The notes: generated by a model not told the origin, from the sequence alone. A stretch of 64,000 bases of DNA from Denitratimonas tolerans (GCF_037203605.1 NZ_JBBDHC010000009.1:1-64000); one strand, 5' to 3'. Counted from the stretch's first letter, positions 44,409 through 53,661 are shown. Made by a program: numbers and translations.

Positions 44409-45614
44409 GTGTCCCTTGCCCACCTGCCGCCCGCCCCGCTGATCGCCCTGCGCAACGCGCACCTGTTCGCGCCCGAAGATCGCGGCGTGGCCCACCTTCT
44501 GCTCGGCGGCGGCCGCGTGCTGTGGATCGGCGCGCGCTGGAATGACCTGCCCGCCGACTTCGGCGTGGAGACGCTCGATCTGGAAGGCCGCCGCCTGATC
44601 CCCGGCCTGATCGACGGCCACGTGCACGTCACCGGCGGCGGCGGCGAGGCCGGTTTCCGCACCCGCGTCCCGGCCCTGCCGCTGTCGCGCTATACCGGCG
44701 CGGGCATCACCACCGTCATCGGTCTGCTCGGCACCGACGATGTGGCGCGCAGCCCGCGCGAGCTGCTCGCCACGATCCACGCGCTGCGCGAGAAAGGGCT
44801 TTCGGCCTTCGGCTACAGCGGCGGCTACCACCTGCCGCCGGCCACCCTGACCGGCTCGCTGCGCGGCGATCTGGTTTTTCTCGAACCCCTGATCGGCGTC
44901 GGCGAACTGGCGATTTCCGACCACCGCTCCAGCCAGCCCACGCTCGACGAACTCCTGCGCGTGGCCTCCGACGCCCACGTTGCCGGCCTCATGACCGGCA
45001 AGGCCGGCGTGGTGCACCTGCACCTGGGCGACGGCGAGCGCGGGCTGGAACTGGTGCGCCAGGCGCTGGATCAAAGCGAGCTGCCGGCGCGCGTGTTCCA
45101 GCCCACCCACGTCAACCGCCGCCGCGCCCTGTTCGGCGAAGCGCTGGCGCTGGCGCGCCGCGGCGTGCCGATGGATGTCACCGCCTTCCCGGTCGAAGAA
45201 GGCGAAGACGCCTGGAGCGCCGCCGACGCCTTCCTGCGCTGGCGCGAGGCCGGCGCGCCGATGGACCGGCTCACCGTCAGCTCCGACGCCGGCGGCTGCC
45301 TGCCCTGCTTCGATGCCGACGGCCGGGTGTGCGGCATGGACGTGGGCGCGCCCGGTGCGCTGCTGGAAACCCTCGCCGAACTTCTCGCGCGCGGCGTGCC
45401 GCTGCCCGAGGCCCTGCCCGTCTTCACATCGAACGTCGCCCGCGCGCTGCGTCTCGCCGGCAAGGGGCGCGTGGCGGTCGGCGGCGACGCGGACCTCCTG
45501 TGTCTGGACGAGGCCGGCGGCGTGCACCACCTGATCGCCCGCGGCCGCGTCCACTGGCGCGGTGCCAGGCCCGTGCTCGCCGGCACCTTCGAAACGGCCG
45601 GGGCACCGGCATGA
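44409..45614 (+). CDS. iadA: Isoaspartyl dipeptidase (beta-aspartyl-peptidase)
   Basis: 401 residues, GTG start. Amidohydrolase-fold metallopeptidase of the IadA family: His71 and His73 in DGHVHVTGG, Glu80 in GGGEAGF, a His in VVHLHLGDG, His234 in PTHVNRRR, and Asp293 in VSSDAGG. The bridging residue is unusual: the carbamylated Lys of the E. coli enzyme (GVKCAISDHRS) aligns with Glu166 in GVGELAISDHRS. Hydrolyses beta-Asp dipeptides; next to cyanophycin genes, beta-Asp-Arg is the likely substrate. The stop overlaps the following gene (ATGA). Confidence 0.9.
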   Translation: MSLAHLPPAPLIALRNAHLFAPEDRGVAHLLLGGGRVLWIGARWNDLPADFGVETLDLEGRRLIPGLIDGHVHVTGGGGEAGFRTRVPALPLSRYTGAGITTVIGLLGTDDVARSPRELLATIHALREKGLSAFGYSGGYHLPPATLTGSLRGDLVFLEPLIGVGELAISDHRSSQPTLDELLRVASDAHVAGLMTGKAGVVHLHLGDGERGLELVRQALDQSELPARVFQPTHVNRRRALFGEALALARRGVPMDVTAFPVEEGEDAWSAADAFLRWREAGAPMDRLTVSSDAGGCLPCFDADGRVCGMDVGAPGALLETLAELLARGVPLPEALPVFTSNVARALRLAGKGRVAVGGDADLLCLDEAGGVHHLIARGRVHWRGARPVLAGTFETAGAPA

Positions 45615-46165
45615 AGCGCGCCATGATCCTCGCCGGCCTCGCCGCCCTGCTGCTGGCCGCCGCAACGGTGTGGTGGCTCAAGGGCCGTTCGCTCGAAGTG
45701 CGCGTCACCGAACCGCAGCTGCGCGCGCAGCTGGCCGAGCGCTTCCCGGTCGAGCGCACCGTGCTGCTGCTCCTGCGCTGGCGCCTGGCTGACCCGAGCC
45801 TGGAGTTCCTGCCGCAGCGCCAGCGCGTCGCGGTCGGAGTCGACGCCCGCCTCAACCTCAAGCTGGAGGGCGGTCGCAGCGACCTGGGCGGACGCATCGA
45901 GCTGGAAACCGGGGTGCGCTACGACGAGGCGCGCGGCGCGCTCTTCCTCGTCGATCCGGTCATCACCCGGCTGGTCATCGACGGCCTGCCCGAGGGCCAC
46001 GCCCAGCGCGCCACCGACTCGGTGCGCGAACTGCTCGCGGAGGTCTTCAGCCAGAAGCCGGTCTACACCCTGGACCGCACCGACCTGAAACAGGGCTCGG
46101 CGCGCCTGCTGCTGCGCGAGCTGCGGATCGAGGACGATGCGGTGGTGGTGCGGCTGGGGCTGTAG
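45611..46165 (+). CDS. DUF1439-type membrane-anchored protein
   Basis: 184 residues. An N-terminal hydrophobic anchor or signal (MKRAMILAGLAALLLAAATVWWL), then a beta-rich domain (VTEPQLRAQLAERFPVERTVLLLLRWRLADPSLEFLPQRQRVAVGVDARLNL) resembling the YceB/DUF1439 lipoprotein family. No lipobox cysteine is present, so it may stay anchored by the N-terminal helix. Function unknown. Coupled to iadA by a four-base overlap. The operon appears to end here, before the inverted-repeat element. Confidence 0.75.
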   Translation: MKRAMILAGLAALLLAAATVWWLKGRSLEVRVTEPQLRAQLAERFPVERTVLLLLRWRLADPSLEFLPQRQRVAVGVDARLNLKLEGGRSDLGGRIELETGVRYDEARGALFLVDPVITRLVIDGLPEGHAQRATDSVRELLAEVFSQKPVYTLDRTDLKQGSARLLLRELRIEDDAVVVRLGL

Positions 46166-46203
46166 CGCGCGGCTTGATGCGCGTTGTGGGTGGTGTGGTT
46201 GGT

Positions 46204-46739
46204 GGCTTCTTTCGGTTTTGGTTGGGCGCTGTCGCGGGGTTTCGTCCGCCTCGGCGGCGGCCGAGTTACCTTTCTTTGCTTGTCCAAAGAAAGCTAACCC
46301 AAAGAAACGACACCCCGGCACCGCGCACCGCCTGCTGCGCAGGCGGCGTGCCCTGCGTTGCTCGGCAACCGGCGGCCGGCGCGAACTCGGCCATCCATGG
46401 CCTCGAACAGCCGCGCCTATCCCCGCCGGCCGCCTGCGCTACTCGGCGCGGTTCATGGGGATCCGGTAGATCAAGAGCGAAAGCCGGCAGGCAGCGAGAT
46501 GACCGCACGCTCCTGCTCTCACGAACCCGGAAGGCGCAGCCTTCCGGGCGGGCCGCTGGGGTCGCCTTTCTCATGGTTACTTCTCTTTGGCGAAGCACTG
46601 CGCCGCAGGAGCGGCGCGAACGGCGAAGCCGGCCCCGAAGGGGCGTAGGGCAGGATGCCCGGAGTAAAGAGAAGTAACTCGGCCGCCGCCGAGGCGGACG
46701 AAATCCCGCGAAAGCACCCAGCCAAAACCGAAAGAAGCC
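46204..46739. repeat. Structured inverted-repeat element in the cyanophycin locus
   Basis: The left arm (46204-46273) and right arm (46666-46739) are inverted copies of about 70 bases with few mismatches, sharing the central block CCGCCTCGGCGGCGGCCGAG. Inside are further hairpins: CTTTCTTTG/CAAAGAAAG (46270-46293), CCCGGAAGG/CCTTCCGGG (46526-46548), and a nested pair GTTACTTCTCTTT/AAAGAGAAGTAAC (about 46576-46678). No credible gene lies within. It looks like a MITE-like or structured repeat, similar to long interspersed repeats I recall in xanthomonads. It fills the gap between the DUF1439 gene and cphB. Confidence 0.7.
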
Positions 46740-46869
46740 GTACCCCAAGCACCAGGCCACCATCCACACCCATGGCGCATCCACGACAGCCCCGCTTGGA
46801 AAATCCCGCCAACGCGGCAAAAATGCGCGGTCCGCGCCGCGCGATTGCAGTCCTGGAGCAAGAAGAACC

Positions 46870-47706
46870 ATGAGCCCTAGCAGGGTCGCCGACGGCGACG
46901 AGCGCGGCTGGATCGTCCCGATCGGCGGCGCCGAGGACAAGGAGCACGATCCGCGCATCCTCAAGCGCTTCGTGCGCGTGTGCGGCGGCGGCGAGGCCGA
47001 TATCGTGGTGATCCCGACCGCCAGCCGGCTGGAAGATACCGGCGCGCGCTACGAGAAGATCTTTTCCGACCTTGGTGCCGCGCGCGTCACTTCGCTCAAC
47101 TTCGCCACCCGCGCCGACGGCGAGCGCGAGGACTGGCTGGAGCGCATCGCCTACGCCACCGGGGTGTTCTTCACCGGCGGCAACCAGCTGCGCCTGTCCA
47201 CCATCCTGGGCGGCACCCGCGCGGCCAAGATGATCCGCCAGACCAACGCGGCCGGCGTGGCCGTGGGCGGCACCAGCGCGGGCGCGAGCATTCTTTCCGA
47301 ACACATGATCGCCTTCGGTGCCGAAGGCGGTTCGCCGCGCGCCGACAGCGTGCGCCTGGCGCCGGGCCTGGGTCTGACCAACCGCTTCATCATCGACCAG
47401 CACTTCCGCCAGCGCGACCGCCTCGGCCGTCTGGTCAGCGCGCTGGCCTACAACCCCTTCCCGGTCGGCATCGGTCTGGACGAGGACACCGCGGCCTTCA
47501 TCGGCCCGGACAACACGTTGGAAGTGGAAGGCTCGGGCGCGGTCACCGTGGTGGATGCCGACGGCGCGGAGTTTTCCTCGATGGCGCAGGCCGACGAGAG
47601 CGATCCGGTCTGCCTGATCGGCCTGCGCGTGCACGTGCTGGTGCGCGGTGCCACCTTCAATCTGCACACGCGACGCGCTTCGGCGGGAACGCTGGAGCGT
47701 GGCTGA
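46870..47706 (+). CDS. cphB: Cyanophycinase
   Basis: 278 residues. S51-family serine exopeptidase that cleaves cyanophycin to beta-Asp-Arg dipeptides. The N-terminal GWIVPIGGAEDKE, FFTGGNQLRL, nucleophile Ser136 in VGGTSAGAS, and IIDQHFRQRDRLGRL, which helps bind the arginyl side chain, are all present. Cytoplasmic: no signal peptide, unlike extracellular CphE enzymes. Ribosome site GGAGCAAGAAG. Lies between the inverted-repeat element and a surface-protein gene, upstream of cphA. Confidence 0.95.
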   Translation: MSPSRVADGDERGWIVPIGGAEDKEHDPRILKRFVRVCGGGEADIVVIPTASRLEDTGARYEKIFSDLGAARVTSLNFATRADGEREDWLERIAYATGVFFTGGNQLRLSTILGGTRAAKMIRQTNAAGVAVGGTSAGASILSEHMIAFGAEGGSPRADSVRLAPGLGLTNRFIIDQHFRQRDRLGRLVSALAYNPFPVGIGLDEDTAAFIGPDNTLEVEGSGAVTVVDADGAEFSSMAQADESDPVCLIGLRVHVLVRGATFNLHTRRASAGTLERG

Positions 47707-47920
47707 TTCGCACGGTTCCGGTGCCCATCCGTCGGAATGGGCGTCGGGAAAGGGCCGTCGGGGAGCGTGGCTGGGGATTGTTTCCAGCGGAATCCGCTAT
47801 CCGCCATCCGTCGCACCGGTACTGCGCGGCACGCTCTTCAGGGGAAACGCGCCGGCCGCGCTTTTGTTCGGATATTCGGATAAACTGCCAACCCCATCAC
47901 GTATTTCCGGAGCTTCACCC

Positions 47921-48883
47921 ATGAGTCGTCCAACGATCCGCCTCTTGCTGCAAACCGCCGCGGTTGTGGTATTCGGCCTGTGCCTTGCTGCTCCGGTGAT
48001 GGCGCAGAAGAAGGCTTCCGACCTCCACGCCAAAGGTGCCAGTGCCTTCACATCGATCAACGGCAATCCGCTGACCGTGCGCGTGGGCGACAACAACTCG
48101 TTCCAGGTGTTCAATGCCGCGATTCCCGGTACCGGTCAGTTCTATCCGGAAGACTCCCTCGACACGGGAGCCATGGGCTGGATCGTGCAGGTGGGCGGCG
48201 TCCAGTACGCGCCAACGCTGCAGGCGGGCGGCAGCATCGGGGCTGCGACCCCGTACAGCGGCACCGCCGTCAGTGCGGTGAGCGGCAGCGGCACCAGCGC
48301 CTCGCCCTTTCAGGTCACCGTGGATGGCACCCTGGGTGCCAGCGGCATCACCGCGCGCCAGGTGGTGAGCTATGTCAACGGGCAGAACTACTACAGCATG
48401 CGCATGACGCTCACCAACGGCGGCGCGGCGGCCCAGAGCGCCAGTGTGTTCCTGGGTGGTGATATCTACCTGGCGGGAGATGACGCCGGCATTCCCACGC
48501 GCCAGGGGGCTTCGAATGCGGTCGGTGGCAGCGACTGCGGTGCCACGCCCAGCTACTTCATCCTGTTCATTCCGCAGACGCCCGTCACGGCCTGGACCGG
48601 CGCTGGTTACGACTCGGTCTGGAGCCAGATCGGTGCCGGCGCGCTCGACAACGCGCTGGCCACCGGCTGCATCGACAACGGTGCCGCGCTGCAGTGGAAC
48701 CGCAGCATTCCGGCCGGTGGCAGCGTCACGCTGGAGGCGAGCGTGTCCTTTGGCGACATTCCCGACATCGTGGTCCCCGTCGCGCCGGTCAACGTGATGG
48801 TTCCCGCCTCCAGCCACCAGAGCCTCCTGCTGATGCTGTTGGCGATGATGGGTGCCGGCTGGCTGGTGCTGCGCCGCCGCTGA
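47921..48883 (+). CDS. Secreted protein with C-terminal PEP/IPTL-CTERM-like sorting tail
   Basis: 320 residues. Signal peptide ending LCLAAPVMAQ near residue 30. The mature part is Gly/Ser/Ala-rich beta structure with only two cysteines (SDCGATP, TGCIDNG), which may form a disulfide. The last 27 residues (VPASSHQS, a hydrophobic helix LLLMLLAMMGAGWLVL, RRR) have the tripartite form of exosortase-type sorting signals: a short motif, a membrane helix and a basic end. The motif is VPAS rather than IPTL. It is probably exported and processed at the cell surface. It sits between cphB and cphA, but has no evident link to cyanophycin and may be an insertion in the cluster. Confidence 0.72.
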   Translation: MSRPTIRLLLQTAAVVVFGLCLAAPVMAQKKASDLHAKGASAFTSINGNPLTVRVGDNNSFQVFNAAIPGTGQFYPEDSLDTGAMGWIVQVGGVQYAPTLQAGGSIGAATPYSGTAVSAVSGSGTSASPFQVTVDGTLGASGITARQVVSYVNGQNYYSMRMTLTNGGAAAQSASVFLGGDIYLAGDDAGIPTRQGASNAVGGSDCGATPSYFILFIPQTPVTAWTGAGYDSVWSQIGAGALDNALATGCIDNGAALQWNRSIPAGGSVTLEASVSFGDIPDIVVPVAPVNVMVPASSHQSLLLMLLAMMGAGWLVLRRR

Positions 48884-48912
48884 TCGGCCGTCGCGTTACC
48901 CGCGTCACGCGG

Positions 48913-48945
48913 AGCGCCGGTACCCGGGAGGGGCCGGCGCTTCGT
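48913..48945 (+). terminator. Possible terminator after the sorting-tail gene
   Basis: AGCGCCGG / CCGGCGCT, a perfect 8-bp stem with a 13-base loop, followed by TCGTCGTT. Weak T-run; low confidence. Confidence 0.35.
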
Positions 48946-49049
48946 CGTTCCGGGGGCTGATCGCCGCGCTGCCGCACCGCGCAATTCCCCTTCCCCGCGC
49001 TTTTGGGCATCCTGCACGTCTCATCAGGGGATCGTGTCGGAGGGGACAC

Positions 49050-51854
49050 ATGCGCATCGTTGATCGTTCCGTGTACGTGGGGCCTTCGCTCTACGCGCAT
49101 TTTCCGGTAATCCGGCTGGAGCTGGATCTGGGCGAACTGGAAGCCTGGCCGAGCGCGCGCCTGGGCGAGGACTTCATCGGCAAGCTGCTGGGCGCCCTGC
49201 CGGGGCTGGCCGAACACGGCTGCTCCTACCGCGAGCCGGGCGGCTTCCTGCGGCGGCTGCGCGAGGGCGAGGGCACCTGGCTCGGGCACGTGCTCGAACA
49301 CGTCGCGATCGAGCTGCAGAACATCGCCGGCGAGGACGTCACCTTCGGCAAGACCCGCAGCATCGACGGCCGCCCCGGCGTCTACAGCGTGGTGTACGAA
49401 TACACCCAGCGCGAAGAGGGCATCGAAGCGGGCATCCTCGCGCTCAAGCTGCTGTGCGCGCTCCTGCCCGAGGCGATCCGGCCGCCCGGCGCGGTGCCCG
49501 AGGGTTTCGACTGGGCTACCGAGCGCGACGCCTTCATCCGCTTTGCGCAGCGCCAGGCGCTGGGGCCGTCCACGGCCTCGCTGGTGGCGGCGGCGCAGGC
49601 GCGCGGCATCCCGTGGCTGCGGCTCAACCAGCAGTCGCTGGTGCAGCTCGGGCACGGCAAGTACCAGCAGCGCATCCAGGCCACGGTGACCGGCAAGACC
49701 TCCTACATCGCCGTGGAGCTGGCCGGCGACAAGGAGGAAACCAACAAGATCCTCGCCGCGCTCGGCCTGCCGGTGCCGCGCCAGGAGCTGGTCACCAGCG
49801 AGGAAGGTGCGCTGCGCGCCGCGCGCCGGCTCGGCGGCGCGGTGGTCACCAAGCCCTACAACGGCAACCACGGCCGCGGCATCACCATCAACATTTCCGA
49901 TCCTGACGCCGTGGCCGCAGGTTTCCGCGCCGCGCGCGAGCACTCGCGCTCGGTGATCGTGGAAACCTTCCAGGAAGGCGACGACCATCGCCTGCTGGTG
50001 ATCAACGGCGAGCTGATCGCCGCCACCCGTCGCACGCCCGGTCATGTGGTGGGCGACGGCAAGCACACGATTGCCGAACTCGTGGACATCGTGAACCAGG
50101 ACCCGCGCCGCGGCGTGGGCCACGAGAAGGTGCTGACCCGCCTGGCGCTGGATGCGCACGCCGAACAGATGATGCAGCGCGTGGGCTACACCGCCGAATC
50201 GGTGCCGCCCGAGGGCGAGCCGGTGTTCCTGCGCGCCACCGGCAACCTCTCCACCGGCGGCACCGCCACCGACGTCACCGACATCATCCATCCCGACAAC
50301 CGCGACATGGCGGTGCGCGCGGTGCGCGCCATCGGGCTGGACGTGGGCGGCGTGGACTTCCTCACGCCCAACATCGCCGAGAGCTACAAGTCGGTGGGCG
50401 GGGCGATCTGCGAGGTCAACGCCGCACCGGGCTTCCGCATGCACGTCGCACCCAGCGAGGGCACGCCGCGCGACGCCGCCGGCCCGGTGATCGACATGCT
50501 GTTCCCGCCCGGCGCGCCTTCACGCGTGCCGATCGCCGCGATCACCGGCACCAACGGCAAGACCACCACCGCGCGCATGCTGGCGCACGTCGTCAAGATG
50601 GCCGGCTACACGCCCGGGCTCACCACCACCGACGGCGTTTACATCGACGGCCAGCGCACCGTGGAAGGCGACATGACCGGCCCGGTGTCGGCGCGCATGG
50701 TGCTGAGCGATCCGCAGATCGACCTGGCCGTGCTGGAGACCGCGCGCGGCGGCCTCTTGCGCGCCGGCATGGGCGTGTCCGAGGTGAACGTGGGCGCGGT
50801 GCTCAACGTGCAGTCCGACCACCTGGGCATGAAGGGCATCGATTCGCTCGAACAGCTCGCCGAGGTCAAGCGCATCGTCGCCGAAGTGGCGACCGACTGC
50901 GCCGTGCTCAACGCCGACGACCCGCTGGTGCTGAAGATGTCGGGCTACGTCGAAGCCAAGAGCATCTGCTACGTCACCACCACGCCCTCGCACCCGCTGG
51001 TGCGCGAGCACATCCGCGCCGGCGGGCGCGCCTGCGCGCTGGAGGCCGGCATCAACGGCCAGATGATCACGCTCTACGACAAGGGCAGCCACCTGCCGCT
51101 GCTGTGGACCCACCTGATCCCGGCCACGCTGGAAGGCCGCGCCATGCACAACGTGCAGAACGCCATGTTCGCCGCCGCCATCGCGTATTCGCTGGGATTG
51201 AAGCTCGACGCCATCCGCCAGGGCCTGCGCACCTTCGACACCACCTTCTTCCAGGCCCCGGGCCGCATGAACGTGTTCGACGAGCACCCCTTCAAGGTGC
51301 TGTTCGACTACGGCCACAACGCCCACGCCGTCGGCGCGATGGCCGATCTGGCGCAGCGGCTCGACGTGACCGGGCGGCGCATCGTGGTGCTGGCCGGACC
51401 GGGCGACCGGCGCGACGAGGACCTGCAGGCCATCGCCGACGCCGTGGCCGGGCGCTTCGACCACTACATCTGCCGCCGCGACGACTCCCTGCGCGGGCGC
51501 GACGGCGACACCGTGCCGCTGATCCTCCAGCGCCGGCTCAAGGAGCAGGGCGTACCCGAATCGCAGATCTCGATCATCCCGGACGAGCAGGAAGCCATCG
51601 ATGCGGCCCTGCGCATGGGGCGCGCCGGCGACCTGCTGCTCGTGTTCGCGGACGCCTTGATCCGCTCCTGGAAGCAGATCATCAAGTTCCGCCCGGAGGG
51701 CGCACCACCCAAGCCGGCTCCGGCTGCCGCGGTGGTGAGTGAAGCGCCGAGCGATCCGGTGGCAGTGGCGCACGCCGAGCGCCTGCGCGAGCTGATGGAA
51801 GGGGCGGTGCGCGACGAACGCGGCATCGTGTTCGCGCGGGAAGTCGATGACTGA
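49050..51854 (+). CDS. cphA: Cyanophycin synthetase
   Basis: 934 residues, within the CphA1 size range. N-terminal domain (about 1-160), ATP-grasp domain (about 220-480: VTKPYNGNHGRGITINI, VVGDGKHTIAELVDIVN, EVNAAPGFRMH) and Mur-ligase domain with P-loop ITGTNGKTTT near 497-506, ETARGGLLRAG and DYGHNAHA. It extends multi-L-arginyl-poly-L-aspartate by adding Asp to the backbone (ATP-grasp) and Arg to its side chain (Mur), storing nitrogen. The ATG follows a strong GGAGGGG site. Eight bases overlap the next gene, another Mur ligase. Confidence 0.97.
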   Translation: MRIVDRSVYVGPSLYAHFPVIRLELDLGELEAWPSARLGEDFIGKLLGALPGLAEHGCSYREPGGFLRRLREGEGTWLGHVLEHVAIELQNIAGEDVTFGKTRSIDGRPGVYSVVYEYTQREEGIEAGILALKLLCALLPEAIRPPGAVPEGFDWATERDAFIRFAQRQALGPSTASLVAAAQARGIPWLRLNQQSLVQLGHGKYQQRIQATVTGKTSYIAVELAGDKEETNKILAALGLPVPRQELVTSEEGALRAARRLGGAVVTKPYNGNHGRGITINISDPDAVAAGFRAAREHSRSVIVETFQEGDDHRLLVINGELIAATRRTPGHVVGDGKHTIAELVDIVNQDPRRGVGHEKVLTRLALDAHAEQMMQRVGYTAESVPPEGEPVFLRATGNLSTGGTATDVTDIIHPDNRDMAVRAVRAIGLDVGGVDFLTPNIAESYKSVGGAICEVNAAPGFRMHVAPSEGTPRDAAGPVIDMLFPPGAPSRVPIAAITGTNGKTTTARMLAHVVKMAGYTPGLTTTDGVYIDGQRTVEGDMTGPVSARMVLSDPQIDLAVLETARGGLLRAGMGVSEVNVGAVLNVQSDHLGMKGIDSLEQLAEVKRIVAEVATDCAVLNADDPLVLKMSGYVEAKSICYVTTTPSHPLVREHIRAGGRACALEAGINGQMITLYDKGSHLPLLWTHLIPATLEGRAMHNVQNAMFAAAIAYSLGLKLDAIRQGLRTFDTTFFQAPGRMNVFDEHPFKVLFDYGHNAHAVGAMADLAQRLDVTGRRIVVLAGPGDRRDEDLQAIADAVAGRFDHYICRRDDSLRGRDGDTVPLILQRRLKEQGVPESQISIIPDEQEAIDAALRMGRAGDLLLVFADALIRSWKQIIKFRPEGAPPKPAPAAAVVSEAPSDPVAVAHAERLRELMEGAVRDERGIVFAREVDD

Positions 51855-53580
51855 GGTGCAGGCACCGCCGCTGCCCTTCGACGGCTCGCGACGGCTGACC
51901 GGCCCCAACCGCCACTTCGCCGAACCTGGCGTGGTGCTGGAGCCGGCATCCGGCGTGGCCGTCGACGAGGCGCGCCTCGCGCGCTGGGCCGCGAACGTGC
52001 GATCCATGCGCGATGCGCTCGGTTGGCCCGATGCGCCGCTCGCGGCCGAACCCCACGCCGGCGGCGTCAACCTCGCCTTCGTCGCGCCGGTCGATCGCCT
52101 GCTGTGCGCCACCGAGGTCAACGAATGGGCCTGGGGTGAGGCCTGCGGCGAGTCCGTGGGTGAAGCGCCCGGCCACCCGGCGAGCCGGGATCGTGAACAG
52201 GCCACGCATACGCTCGCCGCACTGGCGCGCGCGCAGCAAAACCCGGTGCTGACCACCCTGCTCGCCGAGGCGCAGCGGCGCGGCGTTCCGGCGCTGCTCG
52301 ATGACGAGATCCTCACGCTGGGCAGCGGTGCCGGCGGGCAGGATTTTCCCCTGACCGCCCTGCCCGCGCCCGAATCCATCGACTGGGCGGCGCGCCATGC
52401 GGTTCCCACCGCCCTGGTCACCGGCTCCAACGGCAAGACCACCACCGTGCGCCTGATCGCCGCCCTGCTGCGCGCCAGCGGCCGGCGCGCGGGCTGGTCC
52501 TGCACCGACGGCCTGTTCGTGGAGGGCGAAAAGCTCGAATCGGGCGACTACTCCGGCCCGGTCGGCGCGCGCACCGTGCTGCGCCGCCGCGGCATCGACG
52601 CCGCCGTGCTGGAAACGGCGCGCGGCGGCATCCTGCGGCGCGGCCTGGCGACCGAGCGCGCCGACGTGGCCGTGGTCACCAACGTGAGCGCCGACCACTT
52701 CGGCGAATACGGCATCCACAGCCTGGAAGACCTGATCCGCGCCAAGCTCACCCTCGCCCGCGCGATCGACGCGCGCGGCCTGCTGGTGCTCAACGCCGAC
52801 GATGTGCGGCTGCGCGAGGCCGGCCTGACGCTCGCCGCGCCCGTCGGCTGGTTTTCGCTGGACGAGAACGCGGCATTCCTGCGCGAACGCGCGCCCACCC
52901 GCCCCGCGTGCCTCGCGCGCGAGGGCCATCTCTGGCTGCATCCGCAGGGCATCACCGCGGCCGGCATCGACCTCGGCGATATCGCCGCGATGCCGCTGAG
53001 CGTGGGCGGCGCGGCGCGCTACAACATCGCCAACCTCGCCGCCGCCGCGCTCGCCGGTTTCGCGCTGGGCATCGACATCGACACGATTCGCGCAACGCTC
53101 GCGAGCTTCGGTGCCGACAACGCCGACAACCGCGGCCGCCTCGAGCGCTGGGAATGGCGCGGCGTGCGCGTCTGGCTCGACTACGCGCACAACCCGGAAG
53201 GGCTCGCCGGCCTGCTCGATCTGGCCCAGACCCAGCGCCGCGGCGCGCGCCTGGGCATCAGCCTCGGCCACGCCGGCAACCGCCTCGACGAGGCCCTGCG
53301 CGCCGTCGCCCGCACCGTGGCGCGCTATCACCCGGATCGGGTGGTGCTCAAGGACGTGGACGGCTACCTGCGCGGGCGCATGGCCGGCGAAGTGGCCCAG
53401 GTGATCGGCGACGCGCTGCAGGCCGAAGGCGTGGCATCGGCAGCCATCGACGTCATCCCCGACGAAGCGGAAGGTGCCCGCGCCCTGCTGGCCTGGGCGC
53501 AGCCGGGCGACCTCCTCGTCCTGCCCGTCCTCGGCGTCAAGGCGCGCGAGGAGATCCTCGCCATCCTCGCCGGCGCATAG
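51847..53580 (+). CDS. Mur-ligase-family protein paired with cyanophycin synthetase (no ATP-grasp)
   Basis: 577 residues. The N-terminal 175 residues are unrecognised, with no ATP-grasp motif. From about 185 it is a Mur ligase: P-loop VTGSNGKTTTVR, ETARGGILRRG, DHFGEYGIHS, LNADDVRLR, and DYAHNPEGLAGL at the C-terminal domain. These match the Mur half of CphA, so it looks like a split relative. It is neither CphA1 nor the CphA2 type that keeps both halves. The overlap with cphA suggests a stoichiometric partner. Possible roles are an accessory subunit or a ligase acting on beta-Asp-Arg ends or another amino acid. The reaction is unknown. Confidence 0.85.
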   Translation: MTEVQAPPLPFDGSRRLTGPNRHFAEPGVVLEPASGVAVDEARLARWAANVRSMRDALGWPDAPLAAEPHAGGVNLAFVAPVDRLLCATEVNEWAWGEACGESVGEAPGHPASRDREQATHTLAALARAQQNPVLTTLLAEAQRRGVPALLDDEILTLGSGAGGQDFPLTALPAPESIDWAARHAVPTALVTGSNGKTTTVRLIAALLRASGRRAGWSCTDGLFVEGEKLESGDYSGPVGARTVLRRRGIDAAVLETARGGILRRGLATERADVAVVTNVSADHFGEYGIHSLEDLIRAKLTLARAIDARGLLVLNADDVRLREAGLTLAAPVGWFSLDENAAFLRERAPTRPACLAREGHLWLHPQGITAAGIDLGDIAAMPLSVGGAARYNIANLAAAALAGFALGIDIDTIRATLASFGADNADNRGRLERWEWRGVRVWLDYAHNPEGLAGLLDLAQTQRRGARLGISLGHAGNRLDEALRAVARTVARYHPDRVVLKDVDGYLRGRMAGEVAQVIGDALQAEGVASAAIDVIPDEAEGARALLAWAQPGDLLVLPVLGVKAREEILAILAGA

Positions 53581-53584
53581 CGCG

Positions 53585-53661
53585 ATGGCGGAAACGCCTG
53601 CGGCGGTTCCGCCCTACGAAGTACCCGCGTAGGGCGGAACCCGCGCAGCGGTTTCCGCGTC
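53585..53661 (+). repeat. Composite REP-like element, left flank of the R-M cassette
   Basis: Two palindromic units head to head: GGCGGAAACGCCTGCGGCGG-TTCCGCCCT, then AGGGCGGAACCCGCGCAGCGG. The same order and nearly the same bases occur at 61261-61340. The element lies between the Mur-ligase gene and mod. Confidence 0.85.

Noticed and set aside
46166..46869. Small genes inside the inverted-repeat element, e.g. frames with GFRPPRRRPSY
   Set aside because: They are translations of the repeat arms and occur on both strands because the arms are inverted copies.
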